Source: Lobosporangium transversale (taxonomy: Eukaryota; Mortierellomycota; Mortierellomycetes; Mortierellales; Mortierellaceae). From it: 64,000 nucleotides of DNA. The notes below the pieces were generated by a model. It saw only the letters and a program-made list of their open reading frames with translations, did not search any database and had not been told where the DNA came from. Both the position numbers and the translations under genes were made by a program. This document shows, piece by piece, positions 47,667-57,880 of this stretch. The stretch is from the NCBI RefSeq assembly GCF_002105155.1, contig NW_019029032.1, positions 235,337 through 299,336 on the forward strand, in the 5' to 3' direction. Position 1 is the stretch's first letter. Every line of letters begins with the position of its first letter.

Positions 47667-48123
47667 GTTATATAAAATTATTTTATTTTAGGCTATTTTG
47701 TATCTACTAATCGGGACATCCTGTCGAACCACAGCTAAAAGAATCTTTGCGCAAAGCCTTCTGAGCTGTAGGCGAGCCCACCTCACCTAGAAAGCGTCAC
47801 AATCTGGCCTGTAGGCTAAGTTATAAAAGCTAAAGAAACCTCCTTCTCAATAAAGTCCTCTGTTTACCCATAAGTCTTAAGTTTCCCTATATGTCTTGTT
47901 CTTGACCTGCAGTTCATCTTGCCATTTATCTTTTTCCCCTTTCACAACAAGCATTTGTCTTCCGGTAACTCAGTTTGTGAGCAAGCCTATGAAGCCCCCA
48001 TCTTCTCTTTTGGCATCCTATGGCGTTGTTTGTCGTCAAGGTTATTTGCCTTGTCCTGTCTTTTCCTGATTTTGTGTCTATCTTTTTGCCCCTTAAGCAA
48101 AGATACACCTATTATTTACAACA
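47657..48123 (+). repeat. 468-bp LTR-like dispersed repeat, copy 2
   Basis: Partner of 32621-33088, same orientation, about the same length, TG...CA ends, TATAAAAG-like box and AATAAA. Overlaps the last codons of the transposase remnant. Confidence 0.6.
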
Positions 48124-49350
48124 AACAGTATGGAGTTGTAACATCTTTGGAAAGCACCTTGCCAAGAAGCATGAGCTTTTTTTTCTCCTTGACTAACTAG
48201 TATAAACATTTGTTGTTGTATAAAGTATAACTTATGATCACTATTTTACTCTTTATGTCGTCTCTTCATCTTGATGATATAACTTTCTGTGGCCAGAGAT
48301 GATGTCAAGTACTGCACACAGTCCTCACGCTGATTAGGAACTAACTCCATGTCGTAGGTACGAACCAACGCCGCCAGGACCAGTCGCATTTCCATCATTG
48401 CAAGGTTTTTGCCAATACAGATGCGACTACCTGCAGAGAAAGGATAATATGTGAAGGCCTCCACAGGCGGGAAAGGTGATTCCTCAGGGATCCAGCGCTC
48501 TGGAATGTATTCGGTCGCCTGTGGAAAGTACTCCTCAGACAGATGAAGCAGTGCCAACTGCACAAGTAGTTCTTAAAAGAAAAGAAAGAAAGAAAAGTGA
48601 GTTAGTATGCGATAAATACAAAGCATAGCCGTGTCAACTGCTCTACATACTTGTTCCCTTTGGAAAATAATAGTTATTCATGACCACATCTTCAGTGACC
48701 TCTCGTGGTAGACCTAGATCAATATCAGATTCTCTTATTAGTATTTCATCTTTTTTAAATCTATACGGTGCTAATCCTCAGTCGATACCTAGAGTGGTAA
48801 CAGGATGAAGTCGCATGGACTCGTTGATGCATCCTGTCAGATATGGAAGCTTGCGGATTTGCTCATAAGTAGGTAAAGATCCACAGGGATTAGTAGCGGT
48901 TGCGAAGTCAAGCTCTGATCTCAGCTTGCTCAGCTTATCTGGATGTTTGACCAAGAACATGAGCGTAAAAGTCAAGGTTAAGGCCATGGTAATTGAACCG
49001 GCAATGCTAAAGAGCCAAATGAGATGAAAAGCTTAGCTTTCTTTTCTGCTCCACCTAATGGATGCTCAGTACGTCATGCCTTGAGGCGATGTAGTGCTTT
49101 GTGGTCTTACTCTTTAACTTACATTAACATGCATGCTTCACTTCCGAGGGCCTTATCTGTCAATTTACCATAAACCATGTCCTCATGCTCGTTATTGCTC
49201 TCACCATTATCATTCTCTCTCTCTTTGGCCTGTGCATCAATCAGACACTGCAGCAGGTCTGCGCGTCGCCCCTCCTCACCACTAGCCTTACGCTGCTTGA
49301 CACAAGCAGCACCAAAATCTAGAAAAGAGGAATCAAATGGGTCCACATAT

Positions 49351-49713
49351 TGTTGGTTTTAGTTTTAGTCACGTGTAGAGGGTTCGCCACCAACTATTTA
49401 ACGAGCAACAGCTCAGGAAAATCTGGCTCCTTGTTCCTTATTTTTACACAAGAGCCATTTGAGTACTGACTGTTCTCGTCCAGGTAAAGAGCCCTCACAA
49501 CGTTCGTCGTTAGTAGCCATAGATCATTAAAGGTTCCTTATTTTTACACAAGAGCCATTTGAGTACTGACTGTTCTCGTCCAGTCTTCGAGTAGTGTGTG
49601 TGTGTTCTTTTATTGTGTTAGAATTATTTATCTATCAGCTGGAAGTGACCGGCTTCATAATCCACCAAAACGACCTAAATCTCCTACCACATCTGCCCCT
49701 AAATTTTGCAACA
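49351..49713 (+). repeat. 5' LTR (363 bp)
   Basis: Begins TGTTGGTTTTAG, ends TTTTGCAACA. TATTTAA box at about 49395. Contains a 100-bp unit (49433-49532) whose first 51 bp are repeated at 49533-49583; the 3' LTR has only one copy. Confidence 0.9.
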
Positions 49714-49729
49714 ATATTTCTGGTGATCT

Positions 49730-52700
49730 ATGCAGGGGGTGGCAGCTACAATGTCTTCCAATTTATCGATTCTTCTTACCATGATCCCGAAGTGGCCGTC
49801 GGCAGAGGCTGAGGGTCTAACCGCCGCGACATGGATCAGCGATTTTGGAGGTGTTATCGAAGGAGAAACCCTGAGCAACAAGTTGATGTTCGTCGAGAGG
49901 CAGGCGACAGGCAAGATCCAACGCTGGATCAGGCGTTGGAGGATGACAAACAAGACGAATGGTGCCTGGAGCCAGTTCGTCAGCGATTTCATCATGGAGG
50001 CCTCTACCCCTAGAAGCCAGGATGTCACCCTGGACGAGTTGCATTCTATTAAGCAAGGAGAAGATGAGACGACAGCCAACTATGTACAACGAATGAAACT
50101 TACCATGGAACTCCTCGACCCAGAGTCTGGTTGCGACGCACAGCCGTACAAGATCCCAACAGCCACCGAGCGTCTACTGGCGTACAGATTTTGCAAGGGT
50201 TTGAGGCAAGACCATCCTTTCAAGGTCAAGAACAAAGAAGCGCCTGCGACCTTGAAGGAAACCTTCGAATCAGTGACACAATTGGTTGAAGGAAATCGTT
50301 GGGGCATTGACACCACTGAGAGCCGTGTCATAGCTCGCAGCAACGCTGAGCATGCTGCACCAATCGAGACGAATGTTCTGCTTGGATCGACCCTAGTGCC
50401 GAGGACGCACTACTCTGGCTTCCTAGCGGACTTCAAAGACGACAAAGAGAAAGTTAATCAATTAAGCGTAGACGAATTAACAGACATGTTCGGAGCCTGG
50501 ACCCTTGCTGCCGAGGAGCGAACTCCGGAGGCGCGAATCGCTCAGACTATCTCAAGAATGAGCCCGGCTGTAGCGAGGCGAGTGTTTGGTTCCTCTGAAT
50601 TGGCCAAGCATATTAGAGTGGAGGCTAGACCTAATGCCGTGCTCCAACCCGCCGAAGTTCGAAGTCAGCAGGCTATCCCTATGGCCCGTAGAACCTGCCA
50701 TAAATGTAATCAAGAGGGGCACCTCTTGTCGTTCTGCCCATTGGTGGAATGCTTCCGATGTGGCGAGCGAGGCCATACTTCGAAGGTTTGCACTAAGGAA
50801 CAAGGAAGCCCCGCCACAGGCGCCAATAGCGTCCCATTGGCCACTCAAACTAACTCCTCGCTAAGAGTGCAAAGTTTAGAAATCTCCGCCACTAATGTCG
50901 CCCAATCATTTATCACGACTAAGCCACAGCGATTAAATTCGACAGGTGCCCAGCGACGTCGCAGTGAGAGGACAGGCACTCCTGCAGGTCCATCGTCTCA
51001 ACGAAGAGAGGAAACGAGAGGCACTACTCCACCTGTCCGAGGAATGCAGTGGGAGGCTGAGGCATCCACTAGTAGTGCGCAACCTTCTGGGGACCCCCAC
51101 TTCCAGACAGTGACTTTTGATGACAGAGCGGTTGACGGGCAAGAGAATAATGTTGCAGAAGCCCCAAATGCGACGCCAAAGCGTACCAGGAAGCGTGTCA
51201 TTCCTGATCCAGTGTTCGTTGATGCGGTCGAAGGATTGAATTTTGATTTGGCCACTCACTCCAAGTACCGTGGAAAGATGGCAGTGCAACTCAAGGCAGC
51301 TGTTACCGAGGCCTGGGCCCGCCATGCCCCTCCAAGAAGAAGCAAGCCTAAGAGGAGTCAGTCAGCAATAGCTATGGCCAGGAACGTTCAAGGTGGCAAA
51401 GGTGATGTCACGACCGTCACCGCCTTGGGACGAGACTTCAACAACGCCGTTATTGATCCAGGCAATGACCATACTATGATGGGCCTACATGTGGCAAACG
51501 CACTCGGACTGAAGTTAGAGCCTGCTACTCGTGCGGTGCTATTAGCCCATGGGTCCTTCCAGAAGCTTGCGGGCCGCACAAGACCTATCGATATTTATGT
51601 GTCCGGGATCCCCTTGAGAATGTCGATGGGAGTGATCGACTGTAAGGGCACATATGACTTCCTCCTTGGCGATGACTGGCTCAAGGCGCTGAAAGCCAAG
51701 GCTGATTGGAGCAACGGTATCGTGTACTACGTGGAGAGTGAGGGAAGGACTATCACCCTTGGTGGCGGTCTAAATGTTCGCGCCTCAACCCCTCAGCCTA
51801 CGACATCAACGTACTTGTCTGATGAGAACGATGAGTATGATGATGAGTACGACGACTATGAGGATGACGAATCAATCTACGAGACGGAAGAATCCGATGC
51901 TGATGCAGGGTACAGAGCCTTGAGAGTGAAGACAATAGAGGTCGGTGACCCGGATCTGCAGGCGATGACCGCAAGAGTGTTCTCTAGCAAGATACAGTGC
52001 GAGAATGACGATGCTCGCGTAAAAAGGCAGCCGTTCGCGGTTGACGGAGTCAACGTGGACATCAACCCAAATTTGTCCAATGAGCAGTACGGACAGATTG
52101 TGGAGTTACTTGAAAGGAATAAGGACAGGCTGACTACCAACCTTGAGGACCTCGAAGTGACGTCTATTTTAGAACATGAGATCAACATTCAACCAGGCGC
52201 CAAGCCAGTGTACGTAGGATGGTGCAAACGGTACTCGCCGAAGGAGCTTGACTTCCTTAAGAAGAGTGTTGATGATGAGCTTAAGGCAGGAAAAATCATA
52301 GAGATGGAGAGCGAGTGGTGCGCGCCGCTGAGTCTTGCTCCTAAGAAAGACGGATCCTTGCGCAAGTGCGTCGCATACATAGGCCTAAATAAGGTTACCG
52401 AAAGGGAGAGCTGGCCACTGCCAAACATCGAGGAAATACTTGACAACTTAGGCGGATTCGAGTACTACAGTAGCCTGGACGGATTTCAAGGTTATTACGT
52501 GATTGGCATCAAAAAAGAGCATGTCAAGTATCTTGGCTTCCGTACGCCTTTTGGGACGTTTGCATACAAGGTAATGCCATTTGGGCTCAAGAACGCGCCA
52601 CATACCTTCAGTCGCTTCGTTAGGAAAGTGTACTCAGACCTTATCGGAAGAGTGCTTGAGGCGTACATGGACGATGTGTGCGTGCGCACGATGACCTGGG

Positions 52701-54124
52701 GAGAGCATTTGAGAGCCCTCGATCATACGTTTGCGGCAGCTCGCGCAGGAGGAGTCAAGTACAAGACTAGTAAGCTCCATGTCGGGTATGACAAGGTGAA
52801 GTTTACTGGCCACGTGGTCGGCAAAGATGGAATTGAGGTCATGCCAGACAAAGTTGACAAGGTCAAGAATTTCACTCCATTACGTAGCAAGGAAGATGTA
52901 CGTGCATTCTTGGGCTTGACGGGCTACTATCGAAGGTTCGTCGAAAACTACGCTCAGATTGCAGAGACGCTGACGAGGCTCCTCAAGAAAGGTGCAAGCT
53001 TCACCATGGGTCCTGAACAGGTGGCCGCAGTAAAGGGTCTCAAAGCCAAGTTAATTCAAGCTCCGGTACTTAAGGCTCCAGATTTCGAGAAGGATTGGGT
53101 GGTCTCGTGTGACGCCTGCAAATACGCTATGGGCGCAGTGCTAGAACAAGAAGATGAGGAGGGTAAGTTGAGACCGGTCTACTTTTACTCGAAGACCTTT
53201 CAAGGAGCCGAACGCAACTACTCTACCTTTGAGCAAGAGTGCCTCGCCGTTGTCATAGCCGTCAAGAAGTTTCGGCCTTACATCCTGGGTAGGTCCGTTG
53301 TCGTTTACACAGACCATGCGCCACTCAAATGGTTGTTTTCCAAGACTGATCTGACTGGTCGACCTGCGCGGCGGCAGATGATTCTGTCGGAATTCGAGCT
53401 GGTCATTAAGACCAAACCAGGTACGAAGAACGGCAATGCAGACGGGATGAGTCGCATTATGTCGGAAGGAATAGCCACGGATGACATCGATGACGAGGTG
53501 CCAGAGTGTCTGAGTCGAAGGGCAGAATCCACAGGAGAAAAGTGGCTGGCGAGCCAATGGTACGCGAACTTCTACATGTACCTAGCCGAGATGAGACTGG
53601 AGTTAGAAGACAAAGTTGAAATGAGGAGGATCAAGAGACAGGCATACAGGTTTCGACTGACGAAGGAAGGTGACCTACTGTATAGAGATGCCGACAACAG
53701 AGAGAAGAGGTGCGTAGTTGAGGATGAAGTCGAGGGTGTGCTGAAGGAGGCACACGACAAGGGCGGTCACTATGGAGCAGAGTCTACCCTAGCAACAGTT
53801 CGTGACGTGTGTTGGTGGCCAACGATGAGACGGGATGTATTCCACTGGGTCAAGTCTTGCGGCCGTTGCCAGCAATTTGGAAGTCGAGTGAAACATAACA
53901 GGTTGCATCCTACGGTCTCCGAGTTCCCATTTGAAGTTCTCTTCGTTGACTTGATTGAGAACTTAGTCGAAACGCCTAGGGGGATGACCACCATAGTCGT
54001 CTTCACAGATTCCTTCACCAAGTGGACTGAAGCACATGCAGTGGCCAACAAAGGCGCGCAAGGCGTCCTAGCTGTTCTATTTTATGAAGATTATCTGTCG
54101 GTTCGGGCTCCCTGTTATGATTAG
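49730..54124 (+). CDS. Retrotransposon Gag-Pol polyprotein (to the first frame break)
   Basis: 1464 residues in one frame, gag and pol fused without a frameshift. In order: a gag capsid-like region (1-310); two CCHC zinc knuckles (about 320-355, CHKCNQEGHLLSFC and CFRCGERGHTSKVC); a basic linker; an aspartic-protease region near residue 573 reading VIDPGND where D-T/S-G is usual; an Asp/Glu/Tyr-rich stretch (about 697-723); reverse transcriptase with YMDD at about 978; RNase H (SCDACKYAMGAVL about 1127, TDHAPLKWL about 1194); and the integrase HHCC zinc finger (about 1342-1376). It terminates after the first integrase catalytic strand because of a frame break near 54090. Confidence 0.9.
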   Translation: MQGVAATMSSNLSILLTMIPKWPSAEAEGLTAATWISDFGGVIEGETLSNKLMFVERQATGKIQRWIRRWRMTNKTNGAWSQFVSDFIMEASTPRSQDVTLDELHSIKQGEDETTANYVQRMKLTMELLDPESGCDAQPYKIPTATERLLAYRFCKGLRQDHPFKVKNKEAPATLKETFESVTQLVEGNRWGIDTTESRVIARSNAEHAAPIETNVLLGSTLVPRTHYSGFLADFKDDKEKVNQLSVDELTDMFGAWTLAAEERTPEARIAQTISRMSPAVARRVFGSSELAKHIRVEARPNAVLQPAEVRSQQAIPMARRTCHKCNQEGHLLSFCPLVECFRCGERGHTSKVCTKEQGSPATGANSVPLATQTNSSLRVQSLEISATNVAQSFITTKPQRLNSTGAQRRRSERTGTPAGPSSQRREETRGTTPPVRGMQWEAEASTSSAQPSGDPHFQTVTFDDRAVDGQENNVAEAPNATPKRTRKRVIPDPVFVDAVEGLNFDLATHSKYRGKMAVQLKAAVTEAWARHAPPRRSKPKRSQSAIAMARNVQGGKGDVTTVTALGRDFNNAVIDPGNDHTMMGLHVANALGLKLEPATRAVLLAHGSFQKLAGRTRPIDIYVSGIPLRMSMGVIDCKGTYDFLLGDDWLKALKAKADWSNGIVYYVESEGRTITLGGGLNVRASTPQPTTSTYLSDENDEYDDEYDDYEDDESIYETEESDADAGYRALRVKTIEVGDPDLQAMTARVFSSKIQCENDDARVKRQPFAVDGVNVDINPNLSNEQYGQIVELLERNKDRLTTNLEDLEVTSILEHEINIQPGAKPVYVGWCKRYSPKELDFLKKSVDDELKAGKIIEMESEWCAPLSLAPKKDGSLRKCVAYIGLNKVTERESWPLPNIEEILDNLGGFEYYSSLDGFQGYYVIGIKKEHVKYLGFRTPFGTFAYKVMPFGLKNAPHTFSRFVRKVYSDLIGRVLEAYMDDVCVRTMTWGEHLRALDHTFAAARAGGVKYKTSKLHVGYDKVKFTGHVVGKDGIEVMPDKVDKVKNFTPLRSKEDVRAFLGLTGYYRRFVENYAQIAETLTRLLKKGASFTMGPEQVAAVKGLKAKLIQAPVLKAPDFEKDWVVSCDACKYAMGAVLEQEDEEGKLRPVYFYSKTFQGAERNYSTFEQECLAVVIAVKKFRPYILGRSVVVYTDHAPLKWLFSKTDLTGRPARRQMILSEFELVIKTKPGTKNGNADGMSRIMSEGIATDDIDDEVPECLSRRAESTGEKWLASQWYANFYMYLAEMRLELEDKVEMRRIKRQAYRFRLTKEGDLLYRDADNREKRCVVEDEVEGVLKEAHDKGGHYGAESTLATVRDVCWWPTMRRDVFHWVKSCGRCQQFGSRVKHNRLHPTVSEFPFEVLFVDLIENLVETPRGMTTIVVFTDSFTKWTEAHAVANKGAQGVLAVLFYEDYLSVRAPCYD

Positions 54125-55051
54125 ATCGGATGGAGGCCCCGCATTTCGTAACGAATTCAAGACTTTCTGTGACCTCTGGGGGATCAAGCACGTCACTGGT
54201 TCGACAAGGCATCCGCAAAGTCAGGGACAGGTCGAGGCGACAAATAAGCTTATCGAGGAGCGACTGAGGAGAGTACTGCCAGCTGGATCTAAGGATTGGG
54301 ATGCATTCCTACCGAAAGCAGTATTCGACGTGAATTGTCGAGTCGTTAGGAGCACAGGAGTGTCGCCAATGGAAGCACTTATGGGCTACACAGGACAGTC
54401 AGCGTTACGGCGATTGTTCGCGGACGACAAAGTTCCTCGTTTCAGCAGAGGCACCGGAAGAGAACGATGTAGTCCTAGAAGAAAGCATGGCGAGATTTAT
54501 CGTAAGAAGAGAGGGAATCCGTGAGTATGCATACTCATGCAAGCTTAATGCCAATGACAGGATGAAACGTTACTATGATCGACGTGTTCGCCCACAATCG
54601 TTCGAAGTAGGGATCAAGGGTTTACATGTTCAATTTGGATTTCGTCACAGGCTTTGGACGCAAGCTGGAGCCGCGTTGGTTAGGTCCATTTGAAGTAGTC
54701 TGGGCGAATGAAAAGGGATCATATGGGATCAAGACGGGTCGAACGCATTATGGCACAAAGGATGGGGTAGAAACAATTAATGGAGACTTCCTCAAGCTCG
54801 CAACTCAAAGGCAACGATTATGGGAAGATGATTTTATTGAGAACCTACAGAGAGCTACTGAGAAGAATCCCCACTACGCCGACACCGAACAACCTCTCGC
54901 GCCAGATCAATTACACCAGCCAAGTCTGGGTCGGGGGCGGGAGGCACAGCAAACGAAGGCACTCCAATCCAATCTCCACATCCCTTGTCGCCAAGGACAG
55001 GTCAAGCTCAATCTCGTGACGCTCCTCAGGCGCAAGTTGCACCTTCCGTGA
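54084..55051 (+). pseudogene. Integrase C-terminal half, out of frame with pol
   Basis: The remaining integrase is spread over three frames: 54084-about 54440 (IRSDGGPAFRNEF and HPQSQGQVEATNK, the D and E catalytic blocks), about 54440-54615 (SMARFIVRREGIREYAY...), then 54618-55051 (GRKLEPRWLGPFEVVWANEKG, the GPF/Y-like C-terminal module). Each step moves the frame by +1. Catalytic residues are present, so the breaks are the only visible damage. Confidence 0.85.
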
Positions 55052-55188
55052 ACGAAGCCTCTCGCGAAGACGCGACTGGTCAGCCAAGCCTCTGGAGAAT
55101 GCCACCTCGCCGTGAAGAAGATACTTCGCCCGTACGCGTTTCTCAATTGGCTCGTCTATGTCTTGAAAGGCCTCAGCTGACCGCTTAT

Positions 55189-55569
55189 TTAGCTCTCGAG
55201 CGGGGGGGGAACTGTCTGGGACTGAGGAGATTCTGGAGAAGACTTCTCCGCTGCAAATGGCGAAACAGAGGAAGGGCCAACCTCGTGGTCAGTAAGGGCA
55301 ACCACCTCAGGAGAAGCAGAAGAAGGGGGAGTGACAACGACGGCAGGAGCAGGAACAACGGCAGGAGTAGAAGAAGAAGCAGAAGCAGGAGGAGTGGTAG
55401 GGGTCGAAGGAGTGATAGGAGAGTGAGAAGTGACAGCAGGACGCGACTCTGGAGACGTGCCCAAAGACAGACTTAAGCTCTTGTCTGAAGAGGGAAGCAT
55501 TGTCTTGGTGGAAGTGGTTGGTCTTGGGCAAGGAGGAACCTCGTCTTTCTTAATAACAGTGCGGGCCAT
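55189..55569 (-). CDS. Antisense ORF between pol and 3' LTR of the retrotransposon
   Basis: 126 residues from MARTVIKKDEVPP, Pro/Ser/Thr/Val-rich after residue 20, no domain recognised (an in-frame ATG ten codons upstream exists). Its upstream side (55570-55900) looks like a fungal promoter and leader: a CCAAT-type box near 55733, a 26-nt A tract on the plus strand (T in sense, 55629-55654) and a pyrimidine-rich leader up to TCATCATGG. This stretch resembles host promoters of the first 32 kb more than the rest of the element. It may be a captured host fragment or an accessory antisense gene. Expression is unknown. Confidence 0.45.
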   Translation of the reverse strand: MARTVIKKDEVPPCPRPTTSTKTMLPSSDKSLSLSLGTSPESRPAVTSHSPITPSTPTTPPASASSSTPAVVPAPAVVVTPPSSASPEVVALTDHEVGPSSVSPFAAEKSSPESPQSQTVPPPLES

Positions 55570-55921
55570 GATGACGATGAAGTAGTTCAAGCAGGGCAAG
55601 GAGGAAGGAGTTGCGAATGAAAAAAAAGAAAAAAAAAAAAAAAAAAAAAAAAAAGGGAATGGAGGAATGAACCAACATTTATGTCCATGGCAACATCATC
55701 ATGTGGAAGTAATGGCGTGATCACGGATCAAAATGATTGGCCGAAGAAAGAAAATTTTCCTTGGTCGATGCCAAGGCGAACCAAAGGGTGACAAGAACAA
55801 TGATGCAATGACCAAAATGCGGGGTAGCAAGAGTCAAGGTGGTAGAAGCGCAAACAGCACAATGAGTTTCTTTCTTTTTGAGCTGCGGCTTGGCGGAGCC
55901 GAACTTCGCAGCTGGTGGGGG

Positions 55922-56184
55922 TGTTGGTTTTAGTTTTAGTCACGTGTAGAGGGTTCGCCACCAACTATTTAACGAGCAACAGCTCAGGAAAATCTGGCTC
56001 CTTGTTCCTTATTTTTACACAAGAGCCATTTGAGTACTGACTGTTCTCGTCCAGTCTTCGAGTATGTGTGTGTGTTCTTTTATTGTGTTAGAATTATTTA
56101 TCTATCAGCTGGAAGTGACCGGCTTCATAATCCACCAAAACGACCTAAATCTCCTACCACATCTGCCCCTAAAATTTTGCAACA
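55922..56184 (+). repeat. 3' LTR (263 bp)
   Basis: Same ends as the 5' LTR, lacks its extra 100-bp unit, otherwise differs by only one or two single-base indels by eye. Followed by the ATAT target duplication. Confidence 0.9.
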
Positions 56185-57297
56185 ATATTTCGCCCATAGG
56201 CTGAATACTTGCCGCACAGATTGCTTGAGGGTCTTATGTATCTGGTGAGGAATCGGGTGAGCATCATCCTTGACCATCTCAAAGGATTGGCCAAATGCGG
56301 TCTCTCCAAAGATGTCAAGCAAGAGTCGCATCATAAAAGAATAAATATTGATCTGGCCAGGTGGAAGCGCTTTAGAGGTTTTGTTCTTCGCCGTCCTCGA
56401 ACCATCGAGAGTACCATCGATCTCTTGTAGAAAGATACTAATGCATTTATGTATAAGAGGCTCAAGAGACTGAAGGTATTGTAGCCCGAAAGCTGGAGAG
56501 ACAACCCGGCGCTGTGCCAAAGAGAAGTCACACTTTCGAGTATTGATATGGGTTGTTACAACTCAACTATAAATGACAAGATAGCTCATGAGAGCAAAAA
56601 GAGGACAGAGTGATAAACGTACTCGACTCTTATTGAGGCTCTTGTTGCGGGTGAGATTATGTTTTCAATGACCATTGAAATCAAAGAACTGATAATTGGA
56701 GCCCTTAGGGTAGTCAGTTGTCAATAAGATCTATCAGAAGAAAAAGGAAAACATTCAACAACCAGATTAGGCTACTTATACTGGCTTCCATGAGGATGAG
56801 AGGTTTCGGCTTTGGACAAGCTACACTCAGAAACAAGTGTGCATAAAAGTTTGTCTTCAGATACCTCTCGAATCATGTCTTTATCGGCTACAGAGACAAA
56901 ATTTGGCCCGACCCTGGTCACCTTTCCATATATCTTATGAAGCAGAGGGAGAATGTAGTGACCCTGCCAGATGATATAATCAGTTCTTCAAACAAGCGTG
57001 TAAAAGCGCCTAGCTTGTTTCCTGGGATAGGGGACAAGGGATGGAGGAACGCATTCGATATCATCTAGACCAGACCAGAGTAAGGAAAGATATTAAATAA
57101 TAATAATAAGTTAATAAATGAAATAAAACAAAATAAAAATAAGAGTAGACTTGCACCCTTACATTCTTTATGCCCTTCGCGATCCATAATGCGAGGGCAA
57201 TCCAGAGCAAGTTTGTTGGCTTTAGGAGAGATTCGATAGTTGTGGAGTATGTGGCAAAGAGCTTTAAGAAGGGGTCTGTAGAGGGGAAGGTAGCCAT

Positions 57298-57568
57298 GTT
57301 AATAAGTGTGGTCTTGTAACCCTGTGGATGAAGCAAGTAGTTGACACATACTATCAAGACCGATGCATTTATAGTCGATCCCCTACATCATGAAGGGCAT
57401 GCAAGGATATACATTACATAACATTGCTATCGATCAATAAATTTTGTCATCCTTGTAGACTTTTATTCTTAAATAATTTACTGTTTTTACTGTTTGTTAG
57501 TATGCCGGTACAAATTTGCTCATGAGTCGTGTCATTCGGCAAGCTTACTCACCCATTATCAAAGCGAG

Positions 57569-57601
<33 letters not shown>

Positions 57602-57880
57602 AGCACTGTTTCGGACTGACTTTCAGATAGCCTGTCATATCTCACTAAGCATTTGGAGATGAAACCTTAAACGGTGTTTGTCTGCCGCATGAACAAGATG
57701 AATAGTAGAGGATCTAGACATACATCTGCTAGTTAGCTTTAGATGCCAAAAAGCGGATCAGATCGGTCGAGAGCGCACTACCCGCGTGTAAATGAAGATG
57801 CTTTGGATTTATTTTTCAGACAAAGTCATTTCAGTCTATACCAGCCTCTGTGTCTCTGTGTCTGTACGTAAAACAAAATC
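57298..57880 (-). repeat. P450 upstream module, copy 3
   Basis: Same block order as copies 2 and 4 read on the minus strand, oriented to P450-3. Includes a 31-nt A tract (57569-57599) and the block ending GCCTCTGTGTCTCTG. More diverged than the others. Confidence 0.65.

Larger units (their letters stand above)
49351..56184 (+). mobile_element. Ty3/Gypsy-type LTR retrotransposon
   Basis: 6.8 kb, TGTTGG...GCAACA ends, flanked by the 4-bp target duplication ATAT (49347-49350 and 56185-56188). The empty site can be read from P450-1. Domain order gag with zinc knuckles, protease, reverse transcriptase, RNase H, integrase gives Ty3/Gypsy. The two LTRs are nearly identical outside a 100-bp extra unit in the 5' LTR, so insertion was recent. 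Only about 16 nt separate the 5' LTR from the gag start, leaving little room for a usual tRNA primer site. A short G-rich tract (GGTGGGG) precedes the 3' LTR. No chromodomain seen. The integrase is out of frame in three places. Confidence 0.93.
48246..57297 (-). pseudogene. Cytochrome P450 copy 3, broken and split by a retrotransposon
   Basis: 5' part on the minus strand: exon 1 57163-57297, exon 2 from about 57063 with a frameshift after the GRV codons (about 56970), exon 3 near 56640-56730 with a TGA and small indels, and exon 4 from 56511 to the insertion. The retrotransposon 49351-56184 sits between codons for WAKY and VDPFDSS of exon 4. The 3' part resumes at 49350: rest of exon 4 (49123-49350), exon 5 (48789-49006), exon 6 (48651-48713) and exon 7 (48246-48571), still open. 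The haem loop FSAGSRICIG is kept, but the I-helix motif reads AGSIT where the other copies have (A/G)GADTS, so the acid of the acid-alcohol pair is gone. Pairs head-to-head with copy 4. Confidence 0.9.

Noticed and set aside
49714-49730. A conventional tRNA primer-binding site after the 5' LTR
   Set aside because: Only about 16 nt are available and I could not match them to a tRNA 3' end. Self-priming or another mechanism is possible, so no site is annotated.
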